NCBI RefSeq assembly: GCF_001672815.1
Contig: NZ_LZKK01000012.1
Coordinates: forward strand, 1 to 52,941
DNA: 52,941 nucleotides
Direction of reading: 5' to 3'
DNA from: Mycobacterium sp. E796
GTDB lineage: Bacteria > Actinomycetota > Actinomycetes > Mycobacteriales > Mycobacteriaceae
Below are positions 15,807 through 24,651 of the stretch, one piece after another. Position numbers and translations under genes: made by a program. Each line of letters opens with the position of its first letter. Within the stretch, counting starts at the first letter, position 1. The notes below the pieces were generated by a model. The model was given only the letters and a program-made list of their open reading frames with translations. It made no database searches and was not told the DNA's origin.

Positions 15807-16337
15807 ATGAGCCTGCCGCCCGACCCGTACGACGCGCTGCCGAAACTGCCCTCGTTCAGCCTGAATTCGAACTCGCTCACCAACGGGCAGCCGCTGGCCA
15901 CCCCGCAGGTCAGCGGGATCCTCGGCGCCGGCGGGGAGGACGTCAGCCCGCAGCTGAGCTGGTCGGGATTCCCCGAGGGGACCCGCAGCTTCGCGGTCAC
16001 CGTCTACGACCCCGACGCCCCGACGCTGTCCGGGTTCTGGCACTGGGCGGTGGCCAACCTGCCCGTCGACGTCACCGAGCTACCCGACAACGCCGGCGAC
16101 GGCAGCGAATTGCCTGGCGGCGCACTGACTTTGGTCAACGACGCCGGCATGCGCCGCTACGTCGGCGCCGCGCCGCCGCCGGGCCACGGCCCGCATCGTT
16201 ACTACGTCGCGGTGCACGCTGTGGACGTCGAGAAGCTCGACCTGCCCGAAGACGCCAGTCCGGCGTTCCTCGGGTTCAACCTGTTCCAGCACGCGATCGC
16301 GCGCGCCTACATCTACGGGACGTACGAGCAAAAGTAG
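15807..16337 (+). CDS. PEBP family protein (Rv2140c orthologue)
   Basis: This 176-residue phosphatidylethanolamine-binding protein homologue has [16 protein letters not shown] (ligand-pocket DPDAP and H-W) and [15 protein letters not shown] (GxHRY), both intact. AGAGAGGA lies just upstream of the ATG. It is transcribed with the M20 peptidase as in M. tuberculosis. The family binds small anionic ligands and can modulate signalling or proteases; the mycobacterial role is not settled. Confidence 0.94.
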   Translation: MSLPPDPYDALPKLPSFSLNSNSLTNGQPLATPQVSGILGAGGEDVSPQLSWSGFPEGTRSFAVTVYDPDAPTLSGFWHWAVANLPVDVTELPDNAGDGSELPGGALTLVNDAGMRRYVGAAPPPGHGPHRYYVAVHAVDVEKLDLPEDASPAFLGFNLFQHAIARAYIYGTYEQK

Positions 16338-16375
16338 CTTGCCCGCGTTGGCACTCTGGCGACAGCGCGATCCGG

Positions 16376-18472
16376 CTAGCCGATCGGTGTGATTGCCGCG
16401 GCGATCGCTTCCGGAATGGTGTTGAACAACGTTGGGAAGAGGCCCCCGAATTCCGTGCCGCCGAGGGTCTGGTTGAGGGGGATATCGACGCCGAGCAGGT
16501 TCAACGGAATCGTGACCGTGAGCGGTTCCGGCGGAGTCAGGAGCCCGTCGAACGGCACGTGGGCGGTGGCCGGCAGGACGATGAGGCCCACCCCCGGTTC
16601 CGACACGGCCACTGGCAGCGGCAGGTCCACCAGCAGTTGGCCGTTGAGGAAGCCGTTCATCGCGTAGGCGGGCATGTCGCCGATCGCGTTCAGCATTCCC
16701 AGGACGTTGCCGGTCTGCGCCGCCGTACCGAACGCCGTCGCGCCCTGCGCGACCCCGTTCGCCATCGCGAACGGCGGGCCCAATATCGCGAAGCCCAGCT
16801 GCAATGGCAACCCGAATATGGCCTGGCCGGCCAGCGTGGCGCCCGGAGGCAAACCCCCCACGGTCACCGTGAAGTTCGCCGAGACGCCGGCGTTGGTGAG
16901 TACGCCGACCGCGTTGGCGAAGTTGTGCAGCATCTGCCCGGGGACAGAGCCGGCCGGGACCAGGCTGGCGACGCCCTGCACCTGCTGTCCGGTGGCGGTC
17001 AGGATGGGAAGCAGGGCTGCCGCCGGGCCCTTGAGCCCGACCGGACCCACGATGGAGATTGTGAAGTCGAGGTTTGGTATGGAACCACCGAGATTGGTCG
17101 TCAGTCGGGTGGTATCGAATCCGGTGATGAACAGGTCGATCGGCGCGTGCGCTGCGTCCTGCACCGCCGCGTAGTAGTTGCCGGCGGCTACTGCTGCCTG
17201 GGCCGCCGCGATGTCGCGGGTCGCGGCGGGCAAAGTGCCCTGGATGCCGGAGCCGATTTGCTGCAGCGACGTGCTCACGGTCCATCCGTAGCCGGTCACG
17301 CCGTTGACGAACGTCTGCCCCAGGGCCACCGGGTTGAACGTCGCGGCGCCCTGAACGGCGAGTTGAATGTTCGCCGGCACGTTCGCGGGGAAACCCTGCA
17401 GGCCGCTCGCGACCCCAGTTGCGATGAGCTGCGCGTAGTGGCTTTGGTTGGCGACGATCTGACTCAGGATCGGGAACGGATGGGTCGCGAACTGCGCGCC
17501 CATCAGGCTCAGGTTCGTCGCTGTGTTCTCGAAGAGGACCGTGTACGGGTTGGGATAGGGCGCCGGGCTGCCGGATGGCACCGGCCCGAACAACCCGGGT
17601 AGCAACGAATTCAGCAGGGGTTGAAGTCCCTGGAGCAGCGGCACGTCCTGGAAGAGCCCGGTGACGGTTCCGCCGACGTCGCTCAGGGTTAGGCCGTGGG
17701 TCAGCTCGTTGGACAAGAAGTTGCCCAAGTCCAGTCCGACGCCGTTGAGGGTCGGCCCCAACAGGGCGCCGAGGGGTCCCGAGGTGAGGCTCAGGCCTGG
17801 GGTCAAATTGCCGAGGTTGAACGGCCCGAAGAAGTCGCTCAGGGTCGGGAAGCCACTAAGAATGGCCGGGAAGGAGCCCAAGCCGTTGGCGAATGCGCCG
17901 CCGATGCTGTTGAAGATGCCGTTGAAGGGGCTGAGGAGTTGGCTCAGCCCGCTGCCCAAGCCGCCGAGCAGCCCGGTGCCCGGGGCACCCAGGCCGAGCA
18001 GTCCGTCGACGCCGCCGAGCAGGCCGCCGAGCAGGCCCCCGCCGCTTGAGCCGCCCAAGCCGAGCAGGCCACCCCCGCCGAGGAGACCGCCCCCACCGAG
18101 GAGACCGCCCCCGCCGAGCAACCCGCCGAGAAGTGGGACGGACGCTGCCGCGCCGTTGGCGGTGAATTCGCCGATCATGGCCTGCTGGGCATTGGCGAGG
18201 TCGGTACCGAGGTAGGCCGCCGCCCCGCCGTTCAGCAGGTTCACAAACTCGCTGTGAAATGCCGCCGCCTGGGCGCTCATCGCCTGGAATTGCTGCCCGT
18301 ATGCACCGAATAGCTGCGAGACGGCGAGCGACACGTCATCGGCGGCAGCGGTGGTGATGGCGGTCGTCTGGCCCGCTGCGGCCGCTGTGGCCTCTCGCAA
18401 CGCGGAACCGATGCCCGCCAAATCCCCGGCGGCGGCCCCGACCGTTTCCGGCGCGGCAACTACAAATGACAT
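16376..18472 (-). CDS. PE family protein with Gly-Leu repeat linker
   Basis: The 698-residue protein has a typical PE domain at 1-95: MSFVVAAPETVGAAAGDLAG at the start and the YxxxD/E type VII secretion signal YLGTD at 87-91. Then comes a Gly/Leu repeat linker (114-165, GGGGLL units). A large C-terminal region follows, with NLTPGLSLTSG, PSGSPAPYPNPYTVLFENTA and VTIPLNLLGVDIPLNQTLGG, of the kind found in long PE proteins of non-tuberculous species. Export by an ESX system to the cell surface is inferred. It stands between the Rv2140c orthologue and pyrD, where M. tuberculosis has no such gene, so it is an insertion in one lineage. Confidence 0.9.
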   Translation of the reverse strand: MSFVVAAPETVGAAAGDLAGIGSALREATAAAAGQTTAITTAAADDVSLAVSQLFGAYGQQFQAMSAQAAAFHSEFVNLLNGGAAAYLGTDLANAQQAMIGEFTANGAAASVPLLGGLLGGGGLLGGGGLLGGGGLLGLGGSSGGGLLGGLLGGVDGLLGLGAPGTGLLGGLGSGLSQLLSPFNGIFNSIGGAFANGLGSFPAILSGFPTLSDFFGPFNLGNLTPGLSLTSGPLGALLGPTLNGVGLDLGNFLSNELTHGLTLSDVGGTVTGLFQDVPLLQGLQPLLNSLLPGLFGPVPSGSPAPYPNPYTVLFENTATNLSLMGAQFATHPFPILSQIVANQSHYAQLIATGVASGLQGFPANVPANIQLAVQGAATFNPVALGQTFVNGVTGYGWTVSTSLQQIGSGIQGTLPAATRDIAAAQAAVAAGNYYAAVQDAAHAPIDLFITGFDTTRLTTNLGGSIPNLDFTISIVGPVGLKGPAAALLPILTATGQQVQGVASLVPAGSVPGQMLHNFANAVGVLTNAGVSANFTVTVGGLPPGATLAGQAIFGLPLQLGFAILGPPFAMANGVAQGATAFGTAAQTGNVLGMLNAIGDMPAYAMNGFLNGQLLVDLPLPVAVSEPGVGLIVLPATAHVPFDGLLTPPEPLTVTIPLNLLGVDIPLNQTLGGTEFGGLFPTLFNTIPEAIAAAITPIG
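18050..18133 (-). repeat. 18-bp coding repeats in the PE gene (GGGGLL units)
   Basis: Tandem 18-bp units encode GGGGLL about three times within residues 114-141, with looser Gly-Leu copies after them. Slippage in such units makes the PE linker length variable between strains. Confidence 0.7.
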
Positions 18473-18520
18473 GGCCGTCTCCCCTCGAAGGCTCTCCCGA
18501 TTAGCCCACTGAGATACCGG

Positions 18521-18586
18521 TCACAATGTTCACCAGATTGTGACGGGCTAAACCCAATCTCTAGCTGTTTGTAGCAGCTAGTTATA
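18521..18586 (-). promoter_or_regulatory. Inverted repeats upstream of the PE gene
   Basis: Two perfect inverted repeats lie in the pyrD-PE gap: TCACAAT (18521-18527) with ATTGTGA (18537-18543), and CTAGCTG (18561-18567) with CAGCTAG (18575-18581). On the minus strand TATAAC (18586-18581) resembles a -10 partly overlapping the second repeat. The first looks like an operator. The second could be an operator or the pyrD terminator. Confidence 0.55.
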
Positions 18587-18666
18587 CAACTGCACAACCC
18601 GCAACGCGCGGCGTCGTATTGGCAAGGCGTTCAACCGTTTTAATTGACACACGCCAAATAGGACGG

Positions 18667-19785
18667 CTATCCCGGCTCCCCGAGCCGTTCCGAGCCCCCC
18701 GTCGCCCGGCCCGGGTCGATGGCCGCTGACCCCACCGCGTCACCGAGCGAGGCGAACCCGCCTTCATGCAGGCGCCGAGCGATGCCGTCGTGAATGTGCT
18801 TGGGCCACAACCCGCCTCCGTAGATGAAGCCGGTGTAGCCCTGCAGCAGCGACGCGCCCGCGGTGATCCGCTCCCAAGCGTCGTCGGCCGTCTCGATGCC
18901 GCCCACGCTGATGAGCACCAGGCGGTCACCCACCCGGCCGTAGAGCCGACGCAGCACCTCGACCGCCCTGCGCGCCACCGGCGGCCCCGAGATACCGCCC
19001 GCGCCAAGCTTTTTCACCCCCGGCGTGTTCAGTCCCTCCCGCGACACGGTGGTGTTGGTCGCGACGATGCCGGCCAGGCCCAGTTCGACGGCAAGGTCGG
19101 CGATGTCGTCGACGTCGGAATCGGAAAGGTCGGGTGCGATCTTGACCAGCACCGGCGTCGACGTCGTCGAGGCCTCCAGCAGGACGCCCTGCAGAATGGG
19201 CCGCAGCGATTCCACGGCCTGCAGGTCGCGCAGCCCCGGCGTGTTCGGCGAGCTGACGTTGACCACCAGATACGACGCGAGCGGTGCCACCAGCCGGGCG
19301 CTGGCCCGATAGTCGCCGATGGCGTCGGCGGCCGCGACCGCCTTCGTCTTGCCGATGTTGACCCCGATCGGCACGTCGGGGCGGCGGTGGGTGAGGCGGA
19401 TCGCCAGCGCGCCGGCGCCGCGATTGTTGAACCCCATCCGGTTCAGCAGGGCCCGGTCGGCGGGCAGCCGGAACAGACGGGGGCCGGGGTTGCCGGGTTG
19501 GGGTTGCGCCGTGACGGTGCCCACCTCCGCATACCCGAAACCCAACGCGCCCCAGGTGAGCAGGCCCTTGCCGTCCTTGTCGAAGCCGGCGGCCAAGCCC
19601 AGCGGTCCGGGGAAACGCACCCCGAACACCGTGCTGGCCAGCACCGGGTCGGTCGGGCCGAGCCGTCGGTGCAGCCACCGCCGCGCGACGGGCAGGACCG
19701 TGACGGCGCGCAGCAGCGCGAACACCAGCGTGTGAATGCGTTCGGGCGGGAACAGGAACAACAGCCGGCGGGTAAGCCGGTACAT
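18667..19785 (-). CDS. pyrD: Dihydroorotate dehydrogenase (quinone), class 2
   Basis: This membrane-associated flavoenzyme of de novo pyrimidine synthesis oxidises dihydroorotate to orotate with quinone. The product has 372 residues. The N-terminal amphipathic helices ([20 protein letters not shown]) are the class 2 mark. FMN and substrate motifs: [43 protein letters not shown] with the class 2 catalytic Ser, [29 protein letters not shown] and [16 protein letters not shown]. The ATG at 19785 shares one base with the stop of the upstream DUF5703 gene (TGATG), implying coupled translation. Confidence 0.97.
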   Translation of the reverse strand: MYRLTRRLLFLFPPERIHTLVFALLRAVTVLPVARRWLHRRLGPTDPVLASTVFGVRFPGPLGLAAGFDKDGKGLLTWGALGFGYAEVGTVTAQPQPGNPGPRLFRLPADRALLNRMGFNNRGAGALAIRLTHRRPDVPIGVNIGKTKAVAAADAIGDYRASARLVAPLASYLVVNVSSPNTPGLRDLQAVESLRPILQGVLLEASTTSTPVLVKIAPDLSDSDVDDIADLAVELGLAGIVATNTTVSREGLNTPGVKKLGAGGISGPPVARRAVEVLRRLYGRVGDRLVLISVGGIETADDAWERITAGASLLQGYTGFIYGGGLWPKHIHDGIARRLHEGGFASLGDAVGSAAIDPGRATGGSERLGEPG

Positions 19786-20048
19786 CACAATTCCGGTTGG
19801 TCGGGCCGCCGGCTGTCCAGACGAGTCTTCTTGCGGCGCAACAACACCCGTCGGCTGCCGTCGGTGTAGAGGCGCACCCGGGTGAGTTCCCAGCCGCGAT
19901 ATTCGGCCTCGATGGACAGCCGGATGGACGCGCTGAGCCGCGTCACTTCCGGCGGCAGGCGCAGCGGGATCCATTCGTATTCGTCGGACATCTCCGCTTC
20001 CCAGCCCGCCGGCAGCCGACTCCACCGCGGCGCTTGACGGCTCGTCAC
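19785..20048 (-). CDS. DUF5703 family small protein
   Basis: The 87-residue protein has the conserved core [41 protein letters not shown] and a basic LLRRKK end. Function unknown. The GTG at 20048 overlaps the lppL stop by four bases (GTGA) and its own stop overlaps the pyrD start, so lppL, this gene and pyrD are translationally linked. An internal Met20 (MSDEYEW) is the alternative start. Confidence 0.85.
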   Translation of the reverse strand: MTSRQAPRWSRLPAGWEAEMSDEYEWIPLRLPPEVTRLSASIRLSIEAEYRGWELTRVRLYTDGSRRVLLRRKKTRLDSRRPDQPEL

Positions 20049-21112
20049 GGCGTGCCCGCCGCGTGCTCGATGACCTGGACACCCGCACCCGACCCCGACA
20101 CCACGTACAAGGTGCCCGACGCTTCGTCAAAAGCCAGCGAGTTGGGTTGCTGCACGGTTGGGTATCGCACCCTTTCGACGGGAATTCCGGTTGACAGATC
20201 GTAACCAATGACGACGTTCGCCGCGGTGAGGGACACCCAGGCCAGCCCGCGGGAACCGGCCAGGCCGTACGGGGACTGCCGCACCGGGTAGGCCTGCCGC
20301 AGGATCAGCGGATCGACGCCGTAGACCAGCAGCTGCCCGCCACGGGTGTCGGCGACCAGGACGCGGCCCAGCGAGTCGGCGGCCAGGTTGGTCGCGCCCT
20401 CCCCGGCACGCAGCGCCTGCTCGGCGCGTCCGTCGGCGCCGATCGTCGTCACCGAGGTCTGGCCCCGATCCAGGACCACTATCGTATTCCCTTGTGCCGC
20501 AATCGCGTCCACACGAGCGAAGATCTTGGTGCGGCTGCTGATGGTGGCGCTGCGTACCGAGGCCGGTGTCCGGGAGGCGAAGGTGTACAGAGCGCCGTCC
20601 GAGCTGCCCAGCACCAGCGTTCCGTCGGCTCGCTGGGCGACCGCGGTGAAGTCGACCTGCTGGGCGTTGGCGACGGGCACGCGGGTCGCGCGGCCAGCGG
20701 ACAGGTCGACCACGAAGTAGCCGCCCCGGGTGGCCAGGAAGGCCGTGCCGCGGCCGTCGCCGGTCAACGCGGTCGCCGGGCCCGGCAGGTCGACCACCCG
20801 CGGCGCGGCCTGCGGGTCACCGAATTCGGTGAGGCCGGCGGGCGCCTCCGGGTCGGCGCCGGGGACCAGGACGGCCAGTTGACGGGTGGCCCCGTCGAAG
20901 ATTGCCGCGGCCCCGTGGCCGGCCAGCTGTCGCACCGCGCCGGCCGCGGGTTGCGACGCCGGCGGGGAGACGGCCGGCTGGGCCGGTTCGATCGTGGGCG
21001 GCGCGCTACCGAGCGGATCGCCCGAGCAACCCGCGACCGCTACCAGCAAAAACGCCAGCGCAAGGAAGGCGCCCTGGACTGCCGATTTGTCGGTCGTATG
21101 TCGTCGCAGCAA
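20045..21112 (-). CDS. lppL: Lipoprotein LppL, beta-propeller-like
   Basis: The 355-residue lipoprotein has an n-region [10 protein letters not shown], a hydrophobic stretch and the lipobox VAVAGCSGD (lipidated Cys29). The mature part is a set of YncE/NHL-like beta-propeller repeats ([36 protein letters not shown]). It is probably anchored in the outer leaflet of the plasma membrane. It is upstream of and coupled to the DUF5703 gene and pyrD. The divergent spacer to the next gene contains an A/T-rich stretch (21125-21155) likely to hold its promoter. Confidence 0.93.
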   Translation of the reverse strand: MLRRHTTDKSAVQGAFLALAFLLVAVAGCSGDPLGSAPPTIEPAQPAVSPPASQPAAGAVRQLAGHGAAAIFDGATRQLAVLVPGADPEAPAGLTEFGDPQAAPRVVDLPGPATALTGDGRGTAFLATRGGYFVVDLSAGRATRVPVANAQQVDFTAVAQRADGTLVLGSSDGALYTFASRTPASVRSATISSRTKIFARVDAIAAQGNTIVVLDRGQTSVTTIGADGRAEQALRAGEGATNLAADSLGRVLVADTRGGQLLVYGVDPLILRQAYPVRQSPYGLAGSRGLAWVSLTAANVVIGYDLSTGIPVERVRYPTVQQPNSLAFDEASGTLYVVSGSGAGVQVIEHAAGTP

Positions 21113-21222
21113 TTATTTTCCCTCGCGTCACCAACGTGAAATTCAAATTTTAGGGAACGGTTTCGCATCCAATATGGCCATGTTGCCTGCATTGGGTCGG
21201 ACTGGAGAGGTATGGTCGCGTC

Positions 21223-21525
21223 ATGACCGTCATCGTCGACCGGCATGTCGCCGACAAAGAGTTTGCTGTCGAGGACATCTCGACGGGAATCTTTGCCAGC
21301 GGGTACGGACAGCTCGGTGATGGGCGCAGTTTCTCCTTCCACATCGAGCACCGCTCGCTCGTCGTCGAAATTTACCGCCCACGCCTCTCGGGCCCCGTTC
21401 CGCAGGCCGAGGACGTGGTCGCGCGGGCGGTCCGCGGCCTGGTCGACATCGACCTCACCGACGAGCGCAGCCTGACCGCCGCGGTACGCGACTCGATCGC
21501 GCACGCCGTGCCGGTCTGCCGCTAG
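21223..21525 (+). CDS. Conserved hypothetical protein (Rv2137c-like)
   Basis: The 100-residue protein MTVIVDRHVADKEFAVEDIS... is rich in charged residues and short beta strands (SFSFHIEHRSLVVEIYRPRL). It lacks a signal peptide or membrane segment. Sequence and position match my memory of Rv2137c, which is annotated longer. Function unknown. The next gene starts 42 bp later. Confidence 0.78.
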   Translation: MTVIVDRHVADKEFAVEDISTGIFASGYGQLGDGRSFSFHIEHRSLVVEIYRPRLSGPVPQAEDVVARAVRGLVDIDLTDERSLTAAVRDSIAHAVPVCR

Positions 21526-21566
21526 CGAACCAGTCGCGCCCACCCGTACCGAGTACGGTCGTCGTC

Positions 21567-22346
21567 GTGACCGTCATCCTGCTCAGGCACGGCCGCTCCA
21601 CGTCGAACACCGCCGGTGTGCTGGCTGGGCGGTCGGAGGGCGTCGACCTCGACGACAAGGGCCGCGAGCAGGCCGCCGGGCTGATCGACCGGATCGGCGA
21701 CCTGCCGATCCGCGCCGTGGTCACCTCCCCGCTGCTGCGCTGCCGGCGCACCGTCGAGCCGCTGGCAGAAGCGCTGTGCCTCGACCCCCTGATCGACGAG
21801 GAGCTCGCCGAGGTGGACTACGGCGACTGGACGGGCCGCAAGATCGGCGAGTTGACGAAGGAGCCGTTGTGGCGGGTGGTCCAGGCCCACCCCAGCGCGG
21901 CGGTGTTCCCCGGGGGCGAGGGCCTGGCGCAGGTGCAGGCTCGTGCGGTCGCGGCCATCCGCGCGCACGACCGGCGGCTGGCCTTAGAACTTGGCGGAGA
22001 ACTCGGGGGGGCAGACGGCGCCGACGCGCTCTGGGTGGCCTGCACCCACGGTGACGTCATCAAGTCCGTCGTCGCCGACGCGTACGGCATGCACCTGGAC
22101 GGGTTCCAGCGCGTCACCGCCGATCCCGGGTCGGTGACCGTGATCCGCTACACCCCGCTGCGGCCATTCGTGTTGCACGTCAACCACACGGGCGGCCGGC
22201 TGTCCGCCGCGTTGCGGGCGGGGCCCCCGCCGAAGGACGAGTCCAAGGGTGATGAGGCTCACGATGAGTCGAAAGGGGAGTCGCAAACCGGGCCGGCCGA
22301 AGCGGTGGCGACGAGCGACGCGGTGGTCGGCGGGTCAACTGATTAG
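21567..22346 (+). CDS. Histidine phosphatase superfamily protein (Rv2135c orthologue)
   Basis: This is a phosphoglycerate-mutase-like phosphatase. LLRHGRSTSN carries the phospho-accepting His, SPLLRCRRTVEPLAE the second Arg, EVDYGDWTGRKIGEL the general acid, and CTHGDVIKSVVAD the second His. The product has 259 residues with a hydrophilic, Lys/Glu-rich tail after about 215 that is absent from the minimal fold. Rv2135c family members are acid phosphatases of unknown natural substrate. The GTG at 21567 lies 42 bp after the preceding stop. No uppP gene intervenes. Confidence 0.92.
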   Translation: MTVILLRHGRSTSNTAGVLAGRSEGVDLDDKGREQAAGLIDRIGDLPIRAVVTSPLLRCRRTVEPLAEALCLDPLIDEELAEVDYGDWTGRKIGELTKEPLWRVVQAHPSAAVFPGGEGLAQVQARAVAAIRAHDRRLALELGGELGGADGADALWVACTHGDVIKSVVADAYGMHLDGFQRVTADPGSVTVIRYTPLRPFVLHVNHTGGRLSAALRAGPPPKDESKGDEAHDESKGESQTGPAEAVATSDAVVGGSTD

Positions 22347-22409
22347 TTTCGCTGCGGCGGGGCAATCGAATCGCACGGCAACGGCAACAGCCGGTATTTT
22401 GGAGGTGCC

Positions 22410-22997
22410 ATGGCCCGCGCAATTCACGTCTTCCGCACGCCCGACCGCTTCGTGGCCGGGACCGTCGGCCAGCCCGGAAATCGCACGTTTTACATACAGG
22501 CCGTGGGCGATTCGCGGGTGGTGTCGGTGGTCTTGGAGAAGCAACAGGTCGCGGTGCTCGCGGAGCGCATCGGCGCGCTGCTGCTCGAGGTGAACCGCCG
22601 ATTCGGCACGCCGGTTCCGCCGGAGCCCGCCGAGATCGACGACCTCAGCCCGTTGATCACGCCCGTCGACGCGGAGTTCCGGGTCGGGACCATGGGCCTC
22701 GGCTGGGACTCCGAGGCGCAGACGGTGGTGGTCGAGTTGCTCGCAGTCACCGACGCCGAGTTCGACGCCTCGGTCGTGCTCGACGACACCGAGGAGGGCC
22801 CCGACGCGGTGCGGGTCTTCCTGACGCCGGAGTCGGCACGCCAATTCGCCACCCGCTCCAACCGCGTCATCTCGGCCGGCCGTCCGCCGTGCCCGCTGTG
22901 CGACGAACCGCTGGACCCCGAGGGGCACATCTGCGCGCGCACCAACGGCTACAAGCGCAGCGCGCTTCTCGGGCCCGACGATGACGCCGAGGAATAA
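22410..22997 (+). CDS. DUF3090 family protein (Rv2134c orthologue)
   Basis: The 195-residue actinobacterial protein starts ARAIHVFRTPDRFVAGTVGQ and ends with a zinc-ribbon-like CPLCDEPLDPEGHIC before a charged tail. It overlaps the following gene by 17 bp, and the pair is conserved as a unit in actinobacteria, suggesting a joint function. Biochemical role unknown. TTTTGGAGG precedes the ATG. Confidence 0.92.
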   Translation: MARAIHVFRTPDRFVAGTVGQPGNRTFYIQAVGDSRVVSVVLEKQQVAVLAERIGALLLEVNRRFGTPVPPEPAEIDDLSPLITPVDAEFRVGTMGLGWDSEAQTVVVELLAVTDAEFDASVVLDDTEEGPDAVRVFLTPESARQFATRSNRVISAGRPPCPLCDEPLDPEGHICARTNGYKRSALLGPDDDAEE

Positions 22998-23805
22998 CGA
23001 GGCGCGCGAGCGGGAGGTGCTGCGGGACGGCGAGCTGACCGTCCTCGGACGCATCCGCTCCGCGAGCAACGCCACCTTCCTGTGCGAGTCGACACTCGGC
23101 GAGGCCAGCGTGCACTGCGTCTACAAACCGGTCTCCGGTGAGGCGCCGCTGTGGGATTTCCCGGACGGGACCCTGGCCGGCCGCGAACTCGGGGCGTACC
23201 TGGTGTCGGTGCAGTTGGGCTGGAAAATCGTGCCCCACACCATCATTCGGCATGGGCCGGCGGGCCCGGGCATGCTGCAGCTGTGGATACAGCAGCCCGG
23301 TGACGCGGTGGATTCGCCCCCCACAAACCTGCCGGACCTGGTCGACCTGTTTCCCGCCGACAGACATGAGCCGGGGTATCTGCCGGTGCTGCGGGCCTAC
23401 GACTACGCCGGCGACGAGGTGGTCCTGATGCACGCTGATGACATCCGGTTGTGGCGGATGGCGGTGTTCGACGTGCTGATCAACAACGCCGACCGCAAGG
23501 GCGGCCACGTCCTGCGCGACCTGGAGGGCCACGTCTACGGCGTCGACCACGGGGTGTCCCTGCACGTGGAGAACAAGCTGCGGACGGTGCTGTGGGGCTG
23601 GGCGGGCAAGCCGATCGACGACAACACCTGCAAGGCGATCGCCGGGCTCGCCGATTCCCTGGCCGGCTCATTCGCCGACGAACTGGCCGAGCACATCACC
23701 AGCGCGGAAATTGCGGCGCTGCGCCGGCGCGCGTGCCGGCTGCTGGACAACCCGGTCATGCCGTCGCCCAACCGGCACCGCCCCATTCCCTGGCCGGCGT
23801 TCTGA
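22981..23805 (+). CDS. SCO1664 family protein, kinase-like fold (Rv2133c orthologue)
   Basis: The 274-residue protein has a lipid/protein-kinase-like core. VHCVYKPVSGEAPLWDFPDG resembles the ATP-binding Lys region, and FDVLINNADRKGGHVLRD with VYGVDHGVSLH resembles the catalytic and metal loops of PI3/4-kinase and HipA-like folds. No substrate is known. The overlap with DUF3090 and the close spacing (31 bp) to cysQ indicate one operon from the phosphatase to mshC. Confidence 0.9.
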   Translation: MTPRNNEAREREVLRDGELTVLGRIRSASNATFLCESTLGEASVHCVYKPVSGEAPLWDFPDGTLAGRELGAYLVSVQLGWKIVPHTIIRHGPAGPGMLQLWIQQPGDAVDSPPTNLPDLVDLFPADRHEPGYLPVLRAYDYAGDEVVLMHADDIRLWRMAVFDVLINNADRKGGHVLRDLEGHVYGVDHGVSLHVENKLRTVLWGWAGKPIDDNTCKAIAGLADSLAGSFADELAEHITSAEIAALRRRACRLLDNPVMPSPNRHRPIPWPAF

Positions 23806-23836
23806 ACCCGGCTAGGTCGTCGGCGATACTGAACCG

Positions 23837-24625
23837 GTGACTTCCGCGCCGGGTGAGATGACGGACGCCGCTCTCGCCGCCGATCTCGCCGCGGACGCGG
23901 GGGAGCTGCTGCTCAAGGTGCGCGACGAAATCGGTTTCGGCCATCCCTGGGCCCTCGGCGACGCGGGGGACAGCCTGGCGAACGCGCTGATCCTGCGCCG
24001 GCTGCGGGCCGAGCGGCCCGGCGACGCGGTGCTCAGCGAGGAGGCCTACGACGACCTTTCCCGGGTCAATCACGACCGGGTGTGGATCATCGACCCGCTG
24101 GACGGCACCCGCGAGTTCTCCACCCCGGGCCGCGACGACTGGGCGGTCCACATCGCGCTCTGGCAGCGGCCTACTGACGGGCGGCGCGAGATCACCGACG
24201 CGGCCGTCTCGCTGCCCGCCCGCGGCAACATGGTGTATCGCAGCGACACCGTGACCGCAGGTGCCGCGCGCACCGGCATCCCGGGGACCATCCGGATCGC
24301 GGTCAGCGCCACCCGGCCACCCGCGGTGCTGTATCGCATCCGCCAGACGCTGCACATTCAGCCCGTGGCGATCGGATCGGCCGGCGCCAAGGCGATGGCC
24401 GTCATCGACGGCGACGTCGACGCCTATGTGCACGCCGGGGGGCAGTGGGAATGGGACTCGGCGGCCCCGGCCGGGGTGTTGATGGCCGCCGGCATGCATG
24501 CCTCGCGGCTGGACGGTTCGCCGCTGCGTTACAACCGGCTCGACCCGTACCTGCCCGACTTCGTCATGTGCCGCGCCGAGCTGGCGCCGATTCTGCTCGG
24601 CGCCATCCGCCAGGAATTTCGCTGA
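23837..24625 (+). CDS. cysQ: 3'(2'),5'-bisphosphate nucleotidase CysQ (Rv2131c orthologue)
   Basis: This Mg-dependent phosphatase removes the 3' phosphate from PAP/PAPS in sulfate assimilation. M. tuberculosis CysQ also acts on fructose bisphosphate and inositol phosphate. The product has 262 residues with SEEAYDD (metal Glu), the superfamily motif [13 protein letters not shown] and the second motif [19 protein letters not shown] start at 23837. It lies 26 bp before mshC, matching the sulfur and thiol theme. Confidence 0.95.
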   Translation: MTSAPGEMTDAALAADLAADAGELLLKVRDEIGFGHPWALGDAGDSLANALILRRLRAERPGDAVLSEEAYDDLSRVNHDRVWIIDPLDGTREFSTPGRDDWAVHIALWQRPTDGRREITDAAVSLPARGNMVYRSDTVTAGAARTGIPGTIRIAVSATRPPAVLYRIRQTLHIQPVAIGSAGAKAMAVIDGDVDAYVHAGGQWEWDSAAPAGVLMAAGMHASRLDGSPLRYNRLDPYLPDFVMCRAELAPILLGAIRQEFR

Positions 24626-24651
24626 TCCCGTGCGCGTTTAGAGTCGACGTT

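Noticed and set aside
18050..18133. CRISPR-like or regulatory tandem repeat
   Set aside because: Units are 18-bp in-frame codon repeats inside the PE gene, without spacers.
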